Position numbers and translations under genes: made by a program
Part shown: piece after piece, positions 23,701-30,560 of the stretch
Position numbering within the stretch: the first letter of the stretch is position 1
Layout: each line of letters starts with the position of its first letter
NCBI GenBank assembly: GCA_964019135.1
Contig: OZ025253.1
Span: forward strand, 10,111,059 to 10,175,058
Source: Arenicola marina
Lineage: Eukaryota > Annelida > Polychaeta > Arenicolidae
Length of the DNA: 64,000 bases
Direction: 5' to 3'
Notes under the pieces: generated by a model
Seen by the model: the letters and a program-made list of their open reading frames with translations, nothing else
What the model was told of the DNA's origin: nothing
Database searches by the model: none

Positions 23701-26700
23701 ATGACACGACTCCCAAGAATGCAACAACATACCATATCCTACATATGCTATACGTAGCCCGTTCCACACACCACAATAAGATAAATCAAACCAATAGGCC
23801 ACTAAAGGTGACTAAATACCGTTGGATTGGATACACATCAAGACAACATGCATGACGTACATATAATCACACGAATCAACTGGGGCTAACACATCCACAA
23901 CAAGGTCATAATTACAAAGTTCTCCTCTCGTAAAGCGGCTTCTCCGGCGGTTGAACTGTAAACGCCCACGAAGAATCTTGTGGCTCGGCTGCCTGTAGGG
24001 GTGCTTCGGCTCTGCTTCAGGTCACAGCTGACGACGCCAACAGCTACCACCGATGAAGGGAGTTGTCGCCGGCATCCCTGACGTTTGAGTTTTGACCAAC
24101 ACACATCAACCCCACTTCTGACACCAAAACTGTAGTGATGTTGATGGTGAGGCAACACAAACGCCAGATAAGGTTGATGGTTTATTTGGTTGTCCGTAAA
24201 ACACCCGTTAAGCACCGGTTAAGTACCGGGAAAACACCCTGAAAATACAGGAAACAAATTAACCACCTGCTATAATATTAATACCAGTCAGACAGAGACC
24301 ATGTATTGAACCAATCTATGTAATCAAATTAATATGATAAGCCAACAAGCAAGGTTAAATCTCAATAGACACTATAAACAAACTGTTATTCGGCTTGAAA
24401 AGAACAAGTCTTAAGTTATAGCTAGAACCACTGTTCTACCCGTCGTGAACACTAAATCACAACCTAGCTTGGTCAAAACCAAAGTTCATTATACTGCAGC
24501 TACTGTTAACACACGAAACTCATTAATAAATAAAACATTTGGAACTCAATTCCAAGATGGCGGACAAAAACAACAAATACTGACCACCGGGTTAGCGGCG
24601 GGTGCTTTCAAGTTTCATCTGTTCACAAAGCAGTCTTCAGTTTTCCAGTCAAATCTATGCACCAAAGGATATACACCGCCATTACGACACAGTTCACACT
24701 AAAGGGGAGGTAACTAAACTTTGGCGCCTCTTATCCCCAATTGTAAACACGTGGTGAATTTAATGCGAATTTCCATTGGCGACCAATGCTATTTCCACAA
24801 GAAAGTCTCACTTATTTTCACATAAATACATATATTCCCAAATATCAAACGTCTACCTGGTCGCACGTTAACACAATTGCAGACCTAACTTGCATACAGT
24901 TCAACCATTGACGCTCCGATAAATTATCATCTCGCCGTTTAACACAATGCCGGCAAATGTTTCCACAATTACATAAAAATATACAAAATACCACCATCAA
25001 TCCCAAAAATAACATCATACACGTTAAACACACGCATGTATTTACCTTTAAATGTATGTAAACTGTTCCCATCACGCAGGATGGCAGAGATTTCCCAGGA
25101 TTTTGTCTGGTCCCTTGTACTTCGCTCTCTTGTTCGTCAATGTTCAATTTCCCAGACCGGATAACGCGTCACACGACGTCACACGACGACGTCACACCAG
25201 AATTACCATTCCATCGCTAGATGGCGACCCTCAAAATCTCAATGCGTTGAGTATACCCTACCGATCAAACATTAAACCAAACACGAATACATTATGACAG
25301 AATATAAATAGTGGCTCTGCCACACGTGATTATTATCCAATGCATTTTTGAAGTCTTCAACTAAGCGCATCAGTAGGCTTTGACAACTGTGTCCCTTTCT
25401 CAACCCAGATAGTCTGGGTGATAGCCTGGGTTCCATAAAGAACATAAGCTGGTCACACAATATTTTTTCATATATCTTGGAGATACAGGGAGGAACACTT
25501 ACCGGCCTGTAGTTTTCCTTATTTAAGTTGTCCTTCTTCTTGAAAATTGGTGTGACTTCAGCGTATTTTAGTTCTTTTGGAAACGTATTACAATTAATCG
25601 TCATATTTAACACATACCTCAATGGCTCACACAGGATGGCAGCTCCCAGCTTGATAAGCCACTAGCCTTCGACAAGTCAATGCCTTTAAGTGCATTGTAT
25701 ATTTCGTGGCTACTTACTGCCCGAAAGTTAAAAGTTTCCGTTATGCCTTGGTTATCTTCCTTAGCATAGCTAATGGTAGGTACAAGTGACAAGTACTCAT
25801 CTCTGAAACTGACATGCTGCCTTGTTTGTCCGACTTGTTTGTCCGACATAACGCACGTGGAAGACCTTTTTCTACCACAAGGTTGCTTGAAAGCAACAGT
25901 GACGTCAGTGAATGATTGACAGTCTGGATCGGTCTATTCGAATCAATGCCGAATCCCTTTATGTCACGCTTGCAAACATACTTAAACCTGAGCTTTGGCC
26001 GTCCAGTTGACCTTTGCCGGCGGCGAGTTCGCCGCTGACCACATCCTTTGGAATGCGTTCATTTTGCATACGATAAACATGGCCAACGAACATGGAAGTT
26101 GTTCAATTTTAGACTGTAGATTAGCATTTAGGTGCGAATGGTTCGTTTTGAATTTTGCCACGCACGTTCCTTTAACCTACCAATGGTGCTGGCTGCCTTC
26201 TCAAAGCGATTGTTTATTTCCTCGTCCAGAGTTACATTATCCGTAATGGTACCACCAAGGTGACAAAACTTATTCACCACATCCAAAAGCATATTCCTAA
26301 GGCCACACTTGGACGCCATGAACTGAACCAAATATTGAATGATATTTGCTTAACGGCTGGTCTTGGGGGCTACCGTTCCAACCATTCTCTCCGCCACAGC
26401 CGCCACTCAGCTTTATGGATCTGACATCGAGGGCAAGGCATCTCAGAGGTAACTGGCCACTGATTTGCAGCCTTGCGTTCGTATAAACGCACGGCGGAAA
26501 CACAACGGCGTAATTAACATTATTCACATCGTGCAAGGACAGCGGTCTGATGAAGGAAAACGAAACACGTGGCCAGCGGACAATGTTAAGCTTTAATCAC
26601 ATTTAATATTCGAAGTCAATGAAATTGGTTGATGCAGATGAGATCTTTGCGGCGTGCGGACAAATAGGCAGTAAAGATTGATACTAAAAGCCCCCTCCAG

Positions 26701-28586
26701 TGTCGGATCCAGATATGCTGGATAGGAGGGGGGGGGGGGAGGGAAGTAGGGGGAGGGGAGGCAGTTTCGGCTTTCATATGTTTCATATGTTAAAGGTGGG
26801 GACCTTGCGGTCCGTAGTGGAGCACTCCACCGCAATAACACGGCGAGGGCGTTATCTCAACACAAACAACACGGCTGTTGCGCAAAACTCAATGTAAATG
26901 TACATAATATATCCAATTTCAAAGTTCAGACCATTTCATAAAACACAGCAGCTGCCTTTTGCAAATGCCAATCAGTTATCGATCAGTCTAAAATCGCTCA
27001 GTATAATAACGATTTCACCCACAATGTAACTATACACTACCCATATGCATTGCAATCGATCAGCATTACCTTTAGGTTAGTAGACCCAGTAGACATTCAT
27101 ATGCCAACCTTAGTATGAAATTGTCCCCGACACGTCTTTGCGGCCAGATTAAGTCTTTGTTACCTGCCCACGCGACTATCACCTTCCTCGCCGACCTCTA
27201 CTGGAGTTTGATTGACCTTAAAGCTAACAACGCCTTATTGCTCCATTGCTAGATGGTGATAAACACCATTAATAAATAAATGACATTGCCACATGTAGCA
27301 ACACGTGAAGGCTACCTAGGCGGCTGTAGACTGAGCGTGTTACAACTCGCAATTCACGGATAAGACCCTTTGAATAAGAATATTTCGGCTGAAGTGAATT
27401 GTATCCGCAATTATTTTTTATCATTATGCAACAATTCTTGTGTTAAAACGTATTTTGGTGTGCTCTGTGAAACATAGATATTTACATAGTTGAATAAAAT
27501 GATTGTTGCATTTGTTATAAGTAGAAGTCACATGCTCTGACTAATTATCCATCAGCAATATATACAACGACATCGTTTTGTGCTATAAGCTCTTTGTATC
27601 TATTCTACCCAGGTGAAGGTCCTGATAGGGTTCCGCAGCAACAAACAAATGACGTCAAAGCATGTTCTATGGAGCAGAGACGTAGCTGGATGCGAACAAT
27701 ATGTGAGCGAAACAACTGGACCGAACCATCCGCGAGCTTCATGAAGGGACTTTCCAATAAATTTGTCGTAGATGACGTGCATAAGGTCATGTATTGTTCT
27801 CTCGCCAAAGTTGGCAGCACTACTTTCATGGGGCTCTTCCAGGCGAGCGGCTGCAACCTTTCGATGGCTGATTTTGCGGAAACGGCAGGAAAGCGAACAT
27901 TTCAGTCGGTAGATAATCTTCGCAAATGTGGTATGAAACTGTTATCTTCAATGGCGCCGAAGGAACAGCGAAACGCCCTAAATAATTACTTCAAATTTAT
28001 TGTGGTTCGACACCCAATAGATCGACTTCTGTCGGCATATCGTGACCGAATAGAAGTTCCGACACAGAATTCGGGTATGTTGAAGTTTTTCGCTAGTAGA
28101 CGCACCGCTATCGAGAACTTCCCCAACATCACAAGAAACCTATACGTCAATAACACCTTCGCGGCCAACATAACTGAGTTTCTTCGTCTCGTGGGGGCTG
28201 GGTACCCGGATTGGTTCTCTAACGTTCACTGGCAAGACTACTTTGGCCGATGCAAGCCTTGTAATATACAATACGACTCGGTATTACGTATGGAGTCGTT
28301 GCCGGATGAAATTCCCGAGATCCTGGAAAGGTTGCCCGGGCCGGATGGGAAGCCAAGCATCTTGCCTCTTTTGAACCAAAAAAGAACCACAACAATTGAA
28401 GATAAATTATCGGCTATGAGGTCAGCGTTGCTTGACCTCGATGCGGTGACCTTGGACCGCATTATGACTACTTACCGCCGAGATTTTGAAATATTTGGCT
28501 ATGACGTCAATACGACATCAAGAACGGGTCATTGTCTATATAGAAATAGCATGGATTCAGGGGAAAATTTACCAGCATGTTGTTAA
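8745..28586 (+). CDS. Golgi carbohydrate sulfotransferase CHST-A (exons 8745-8937 and 27613-28586)
   Basis: Predicted type II Golgi enzyme that sulfates glycan chains using PAPS (CHST8-14/HNK-1ST family). Exon 1 encodes a short basic cytosolic tail (RR), a membrane anchor (LGLLLVALALGALCLHLA, about residues 15-32) and stem, ending at donor CAG|GTAAGT (8937/8938). The catalytic exon begins after TTCTACCCAG (27612). One base left over plus two gives a phase-1 join and 388 residues, typical for the family. Motifs: 5'-phosphosulfate region LAKVGSTTF at about residues 128-136 (family norm PKVACTNW); 3'-phosphate motif VVRHPIDRLLSAY at 195-207; C-terminal YRRDFEIFGYD. N-glycosylation sites such as NIS and NIT are present. 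No ATG opens the catalytic exon at a useful place, supporting an upstream anchor exon. The join is inference: intermediate exons in the 18.7-kb intron cannot be excluded. Confidence 0.7.
10336..11230 (-). pseudogene. RTE-like LINE, 3' fragment
   Basis: Minus-strand frames give the C-terminal part of an endonuclease/reverse-transcriptase LINE: LNNFHVRCLRNILGI, NAEVLARVSLPSI, LLRWLVHFHRLYIERIP, then in another frame GRPKLRFKDVCKHDIKGF and a C-terminal Cys/His finger (CDDCSKLC...FSHKRKC). This arrangement is typical of RTE-type elements. Frames shift around 10720-10800. The same fragment recurs in the direct duplicate (15300-15641 plus 25939-26335) and its tail in the inverted arm (about 53985-54031). 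No intact polymerase core is visible. Confidence 0.65.
11557..12370 (-). pseudogene. LINE ORF1 fragment (RNA-binding protein), decayed
   Basis: On the minus strand, frames starting near 12370 read through a basic N-terminus (MGRKRN), an acidic/glycine stretch, a coiled-coil-like segment (KENSDLKRELSCIK) and an RRM-like end (WHRLGSRRKSG, KPRPIIVRL, NKITPHFPQELLERQKRYG). The order matches the ORF1 at 40764-42035 (KQNEDLKREL; HRLGAPPG; RPRLIIVRF; ITPRFPNDMLEQRRKHG), so both belong to related LINE families. It is split by frameshifts and lacks a C-terminal part. Confidence 0.55.
12435..13345 (+). pseudogene. Tx1/L1-like LINE, 3' fragment
   Basis: Starts inside the polymerase catalytic box (YADDFTFLLIDGGESSL near 12440) and continues in broken frames through NVEKTEAC, FVWKSGKAK, NGGLGLTHIESFQKALKCSWIKRI, LFCDTICEERRWCWELD and a terminal Cys/His knuckle (CTFCNK...HLSWDC near 13290-13335). 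It is the same family as 50406-53341, which has the same motifs in the same order. It is 5'-truncated. Confidence 0.7.
13975..14160 (+). pseudogene. Dead second copy of CHST exon 1
   Basis: Encodes MPTKPGSTTRRC followed by an intact anchor (WLLLVALILGALCVHVA) and stem up to ESHATSTTI, closely matching CHST-A exon 1. The segment that would carry the CAG|GTAAGT donor and the next ~60 bp is deleted: sequence passes from CACAATTT straight to TATACATTATTTGTC. Without the donor it cannot splice to the catalytic exon in the normal way. It could still act as an alternative first exon only if a downstream cryptic donor is used, which I do not see. Confidence 0.7.
15300..15641 (-). pseudogene. RTE-like LINE fragment in the duplicate
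   Basis: Copy of the RTE-like tail at 10336-10640, minus strand (SRRPVSIYIDQTT, CDDGS). It is interrupted at 15641/15642 by the MITE-LINE-gypsy nest and resumes at 25939-26335, where frames read LGGTITDNVTLDEEINNRFEKAASTIGRLKERAWQN over several short pieces. Confidence 0.6.
17018..18211 (-). repeat. 3' LTR of gypsy element
   Basis: In element orientation it begins TGTGGCAGAGCCAC, a short hairpin at the terminus, and ends CATCACTACA, so it has TG...CA ends. It is identical in length to the copy at 24131-25324 (constant offset 7113). Confidence 0.95.
18212..18228 (-). other. Polypurine tract
   Basis: Minus-strand AAAAAAGTTGGGGTGGA abuts the 3' LTR, the expected place for plus-strand DNA priming. 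Two thymines interrupt it. Confidence 0.75.
18377..22573 (-). CDS. Gypsy Pol polyprotein (protease, RT, RNase H, integrase)
   Basis: Open without stops from the frameshift site near 22573 to TAA at 18377. Counting from 22537 (1386 residues): aspartic protease IDTGS at 39-43; RT with YLDD at 474-477 and MPFGLSNAPATF before it; RNase H VDAS at about 632-635 with later Glu and Asp; zinc-binding HHCC of integrase at about 896-933; integrase core Asp960, Asp1019 (HSDQGRD) and Glu1055 (GQCERF), i.e. DD35E spacing. The C-terminal tail is acidic with no obvious chromodomain. Order PR-RT-RH-IN is that of Ty3/gypsy. It lies in the -1 frame relative to gag and has no ATG near its start, so it is probably made as a Gag-Pol fusion. 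All catalytic residues I checked are present. Confidence 0.93.
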   Translation of the reverse strand, partial: PKRRSPAVESQTVGEEGKNGSAERRTKKVSIVGKRPTTTVKIGGVLLNGLIDTGSMVTTVTESVYRQQLRPRGVGLQEGSWFTLHGANGLEIPYVGVIVCDVQLMSTELKEVTLLVARDNPTLVQQRADVPILIGTNVLEHVSSLDGVLHGVNKTTQKKSGIARVAGHQLAEANSISMIKVTGPRGGLSLIEPMRSMNYPGLMVAPTLVNAKGSVVYLQLLNITNTDIPLRAGTSLATYHPALDVGQNEMDFRIQTNEIIVSRNEGICPSPCPSSAVSEDMPDVNLDGFRGTAEELAEARRILCKYRDVFIKDGDDLGCTKTIQHVIRTEDDQPVRQPYRRIHPHDWVEVKKHLQELLAKGVIKESTSPYASPVVVARKKSGELRLCIDYRKLNSKVKRDSFPLPRIEEVLEVMKGAKLFSTLDLAAAYNQVEVHPADREKTAFITPMGLYEYQRMPFGLSNAPATFSRLMAHVFSEEVFELLLVYLDDIIIYSRDVQEHLQRLEIVLSRLSQHGLKIRADKCKFFGERVQFLGHEVTKDGVKPTEDKVLAVTNWPVPETVKQLRTFLGFAAYYRRFVKNFSKNAASLNALVGKFAKQKRHRGEMSIKSHWTEDHQAAFDELKEALTSDSILAYPDFSLPFVVEVDASHHGLGAILCQDQDGQRKTIAYASRSLRGGERNMERYSSKKLELLALKWAITEKFREYLWHSQFVVLTDNNPLTYLMSKQKLPALEQRWASALASFNFQIKYKPGRQNQNCDALSRQEQRPWEDDDEEQVSEKLSKIAQCSSLPDELHEVICSEISVHPVNTDMFPATALPALPRGDVKKLQEQDPVLGKVLQWVQTRRRPSLAVRSEESLETQLLLRQWERLRLEDGVLVREVQDPVLGPLRQVVVPTELRTRVIRGLHDNHGHQGVDRTTTLIRSRCYWPKMHAEVQEWIANCGRCQLGKLERVKTPMGSILATRPLEVVAMDFTMLEKASSGLENVLVLTDVFTKFCVTVPTKDQKSTTVAKVLVKEWFVKFGPPLRLHSDQGRDFEAHLIKDLCSIYDIAKSRTTPYHPAGNGQCERFNRTMHDLLRTLEPKHKRKWPEYLEQLTFFYNTTPHASTGFSPFYLLFGRDARLPVDALLGHVQEYDETEDDGWMENHLRKLRDAHAIVQERLRAAARRRKAAHDKGAKEMPLTLGTRVFLRNHPTGRNKIQDKYRSQVFKVITKVDGKDVYEVEPADGFGRSKWVNRAEIRPYRGLVLEDVQPSEERPEDPASVQTLEQPKVNSADESSDLEDDFALIVRRGPVRKCRGAVDTLREATTPLAAQGTPGTQIQVNPEKREDNEATEETLEIAGNEAIDEAPELNLDQGPELNLDETLAETPIVRRSTRITRGIHPNPFHLPKSTVNEIWV
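22549..23607 (-). CDS. Gypsy Gag protein
   Basis: 352 residues from the ATG at 23607; a GTG two codons upstream is not needed. The N-terminal part contains an acidic segment (LLDEIDEESVSSQDG), the middle holds a gag-type capsid region (LPLFDGESPPLEDWRRE, YARRQKESETLQDF), then a coiled Gln-rich segment and one CCHC zinc knuckle (CYYCNRAGHLKRDC) near the C-terminus for RNA packaging. It overlaps the pol frame by about 25 bp beyond the slippery heptamer at 22573-22567. The leader between the 5' LTR and gag is about 520 bp. Confidence 0.9.
   Translation of the reverse strand: MGEPKASGEVLLDEIDEESVSSQDGLVDQLVDVKRRLSYLEMSPEPEPSTQKLATVVYTPRRLPLFDGESPPLEDWRREARAALDAQRLYGEGAADFLLSHLDGAAKKEVRYAEWHERRDGAAIFKLLAERFGEKRTTSELLDTFYARRQKESETLQDFSHGLMQLIDKAVERDPHCLPERDRTMRDTFAEKVYDPSLRRELKRRIRDCPATTFRALRLEAERWTEDGEFYQERPRTQRPHRSNEVQAVDHYQKQLDVLMEGQRKLQIQMEEQQRLLRELQAGQPFRGQDSTLRCYYCNRAGHLKRDCRKMQSDQRFSTSRPDTYQPRDPTGETRSTQRKEERAVPNEGHLL
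22567..22573 (-). promoter_or_regulatory. Candidate -1 frameshift site (C CCA AAC)
   Basis: Minus-strand heptamer CCCAAAC, phased exactly as X XXY YYZ in the gag frame (GTC CCA AAC), seven codons before the gag stop. A -1 slip enters the open pol frame. A downstream stem or pseudoknot was not modelled. Confidence 0.6.
24111..24126 (-). other. Primer binding site, tRNA-Leu(CAA) type
   Basis: Four bases after the 5' LTR the minus strand reads TGGTGTCAGAAGTGGG, the complement of a tRNA 3' end CCCACTTCTGACA plus CCA. From memory that 3' end is tRNA-Leu(CAA). Leucine tRNA priming is known for some gypsy elements such as sea-urchin SURL. Confidence 0.8.
24131..25324 (-). repeat. 5' LTR of gypsy element
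   Basis: 1194 bp, matching the 3' LTR. It contains a minus-strand frame (25147-24845) with one hydrophobic segment, but that frame opens on TTG rather than ATG and is probably incidental. Confidence 0.95.
26340..27612 (+). other. Remaining CHST-A intron, no gene seen
   Basis: Contains a G-run at about 26729-26740 beside CGGATCCAGATATGCTGGATAGG, a motif also found within the MITE at 54129-54229, suggesting another degraded MITE. The rest is AT-rich with a polypyrimidine-poor acceptor (TATTCTACCCAG) at its end. I see nothing else coding. Confidence 0.5.
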
Positions 28587-28898
28587 CGCACTTGAAATAT
28601 AAATAATGACACTACGTCTTAGTTACTAAACAGATCGCACATATTTAACTGACGAAACATTGAATACACACTCAATTTGCCAATCCTTTTCATAGAAGGA
28701 AAATTAGACATGTGAAAACCAAGATTACCCATTGTGAACAAATTGAGTGAGTATTATGATCTTTCTGATCATTCTAAAAACTTCAGTTCATGTATATTTG
28801 ATATATATATATCGATCTGTTTTCATCAATGTTATTTTTGTCATAGTAGGATAATGGTCGCAAGAAAAAACGCGGCGTGTACAACTTGCATTTCATGA

Positions 28899-28904
28899 AA
28901 TAAA
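28899..28904 (+). terminator. Candidate poly(A) signal of CHST-A
   Basis: AATAAA 313 bp after the stop. In the inverted pseudogene copy the matching site (about 40555) reads AAATGAAAA, so it is lost there. Confidence 0.4.
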
Positions 28905-29904
28905 AATGTTACATTCTATATCAGCTGTATTTTGTTCAAAGTATAGTATCCATATTCTAATGCATCAGTGTATATGAAATGGGCATATAGTTGTCTTAAT
29001 CGCATTAAATAAACAAAGGCGAACGGATGTGGCGGTTGTTAGCATTTCAGCAAGAGCATGTTCAAGCACATTATTCAAGTTGACAGTTAAGCGGTAGGTA
29101 TACAAACTTTTATGAACATCGGCAGCCTGGACATAATAAGAGGCCAACAATAGCGCCCGCGGTATACTATTGAGTATTTGTCTGAACACTTTCCACTTGT
29201 TCTCAGCAATTGTTTTATTGTATCTTATGGAATATCTTTGATCCTCGCTGATTCTATTGGGCACTAGATTTTCCTTGTCGTTCCATGTTTTACTGGCTAC
29301 TGGCTGGATGTATCTATTTAACTTAGATGTCTAATTAACCAGAATTCGAAACATTAGGCGTCCATCGCAACTTGTTTGCTGTAGGATTTTTATCGAGCTT
29401 TACATTCCGGTTTCGAAGCTCACGCAAAGCAAGTTCCCTTACACTTATCTTCTTCTGTGAGCCGGCTTGGGAAATACAGGATGTTTTTTCCATGCTAGGA
29501 GAAACATTGTTTCAGCATAGCTCAACTATGACTCACCTCTGCCATGTACTACAATAGTTCATCCCGTATGATCTAATACGCGCTCGCAAGGAACGTTTTA
29601 TCCCCTTTTTCACGGCAAAGCCGCCTCGAGAATGCGCATTTTAGTTTCAGAGTCGCCCCCCCCCCCCGCCCGGTCGCCAGTGTTAAAATATTATCTCCAT
29701 ATGGGCATTGTTTTCATTATAAATGTCAGCTACATAGCATGGGCGTGTCCAGAGGGGGGGGCGGGCACAGGGGGCACGGGCTCCCCCCTTTCAGTCCCAA
29801 AGGTGTATCTGTGCCCCTATTTTCATATGTTGCCCCCCCCCCCCCACCCCGGTCGTCATTTTTTTACCATTGTGCCCCACCTTTCCACCGTGCTGCGGAT
29901 GCCC

Positions 29905-30050
29905 CTGCATAGCGGTACCTTTTTATCATAATTATGAGTCCCATAGGGGTATCGTTTTCATCATAAATGTCAGTTCTGTCGGGGCATGTTTTACACCCTA
30001 CATGTCCGCTCTATAGGGCTATCTTTTTCATCATCAATGTCCGTTCTATA
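29905..30050 (+). repeat. Short tandem repeat array (TATCKTTTTCATCAT units)
   Basis: About 40-45-bp units with 'CTATAGGGCTATCTTTTTCATCATAAATGTC'-type content broken into degenerate copies; the inverted counterpart is at about 39545-39720 and a single unit is near 48585. Flanked by C-rich runs at 29655 and 29830 (inverted G-runs at 39770-40070). Confidence 0.55.
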
Positions 30051-30289
30051 TCTGAAAATGTGTAGCATGTTACTCAATTCAAGAAATGACTATGTAAAAT
30101 GCCTACATATAAACGTAGTAAAAAGTAGCTATATTTAAGCGCCGTAAACTAGACCTCCACTGTGACGAGGCATCAGTTGCATTCAGCCCCTTTTATTTAT
30201 GAGAAGTTGGGGAAAGGGTTGGATGGTTCCGCCACATGCACGTACACATAAGCTTACGACACCGGTGATCTTTGTATAATTAGATATGC

Positions 30290-30560
30290 TGCAGATGGGT
30301 TGCTTCTTTTATCTTGAAGAATGGACGAATTGGTGTTTTAGGCCGCTTTTGTGCATAAATTGGCTGAACGAGGCAAAGGAAACTCCCCGGGATGTTCAAA
30401 GTGCCCGAACCCGGATTCGAACACCTTTGGCCTTGGTTGAGACGCGTAATCAGGGATTGGGTATCTTGACCAGCAACACGGCCCTCGAGAACTGACTTTC
30501 CTACCCTTCCCCTGACCGTTACCTGCCAACAATGCCGATATACCACTGTTAGCCACTGTA
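30290..30560 (-). mobile_element. tRNA-derived SINE candidate
   Basis: On the minus strand a box-B-like GTTCGAATCC is followed by TCCCGGGGAGTTTCCTTTGCC, resembling the central block in the candidate at 3427-3591. The head (GGGCCGTGTTGCTGGTCAAGA) is box-A-like. The 3' end is not defined; nearby 30550-30640 repeats 5204-5280 in direct orientation. Confidence 0.4.

Larger units (their letters stand above)
17014..25328 (-). mobile_element. Complete Ty3/gypsy LTR retrotransposon
   Basis: 8307-bp element in minus orientation: 5' LTR 25324-24131, primer site, gag, pol, polypurine tract, 3' LTR 18211-17018. The 4-bp target duplication CGTG is at 17014-17017 and 25325-25328. Both LTRs are 1194 bp with no length difference and no substitution I could see. 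Gag and pol are open from end to end. No envelope-like frame follows pol. It sits inside the CR1-like LINE, within the CHST-A intron. This looks like a recent, possibly still competent copy. Confidence 0.95.
15728..25762 (-). mobile_element. CR1/Jockey-type LINE, 5'-truncated, split by gypsy
   Basis: Minus-strand LINE occupying 25762-25325 (5' part) and 17017-15728 (3' part). The 5' part encodes RT blocks with PIFKKKDNLNKENYRPVSV and GHSCQSLLMRLVEDFKNAL. The 3' part encodes AILMDLSKPFDCLPHRLL, LKKGAPQGSVFGP, YNYADDN and a thumb region (IQERALRYVFNDF, GSKLWNML). The 3' end has AATAAA and a (TCTTA)n tail at 15748-15726. Flanks carry AGCATA at both ends (15722-15727, 25763-25768), a likely target-site duplication. 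A frameshift near 25630 and other breaks show it is dead. Confidence 0.75.
15642..25938. mobile_element. MITE H copy 3 (~256 bp), split by later insertions
   Basis: The ends are AATAGACCG at 15642 and, inverted, GGATCGGTCTATT ending at 25938. Outside them the RTE fragment is continuous with the empty arrangement at 10620-10660. The MITE body is 15642-15727 plus 25763-25938; all between is later insertion. A complete copy is at 50115-50381. Confidence 0.6.
27860..30060 (+). repeat. Left arm of the CHST catalytic-exon inverted duplication (P3)
   Basis: The reverse complement matches 47510-46600 (catalytic exon and 3' flank), about 40650-40480, and 40170-39540. The partner is interrupted by a LINE and extra sequence at 40660-46600; about 28985-29565 has no counterpart there and is unexplained. 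Confidence 0.75.

Noticed and set aside
24111..24126. tRNA gene
   Set aside because: Only the 3'-end sequence including CCA is present, directly beside the LTR; it is a primer binding site.
27594..27612. CHST-A translation start at 27594
   Set aside because: The codon is TTG and the sequence just after is a splice acceptor; the upstream anchor exon explains the gene better.
28965..29264. 99-residue minus-strand frame in the unmatched part of the P3 left arm
   Set aside because: No motif I can recognise and no second copy to support coding.
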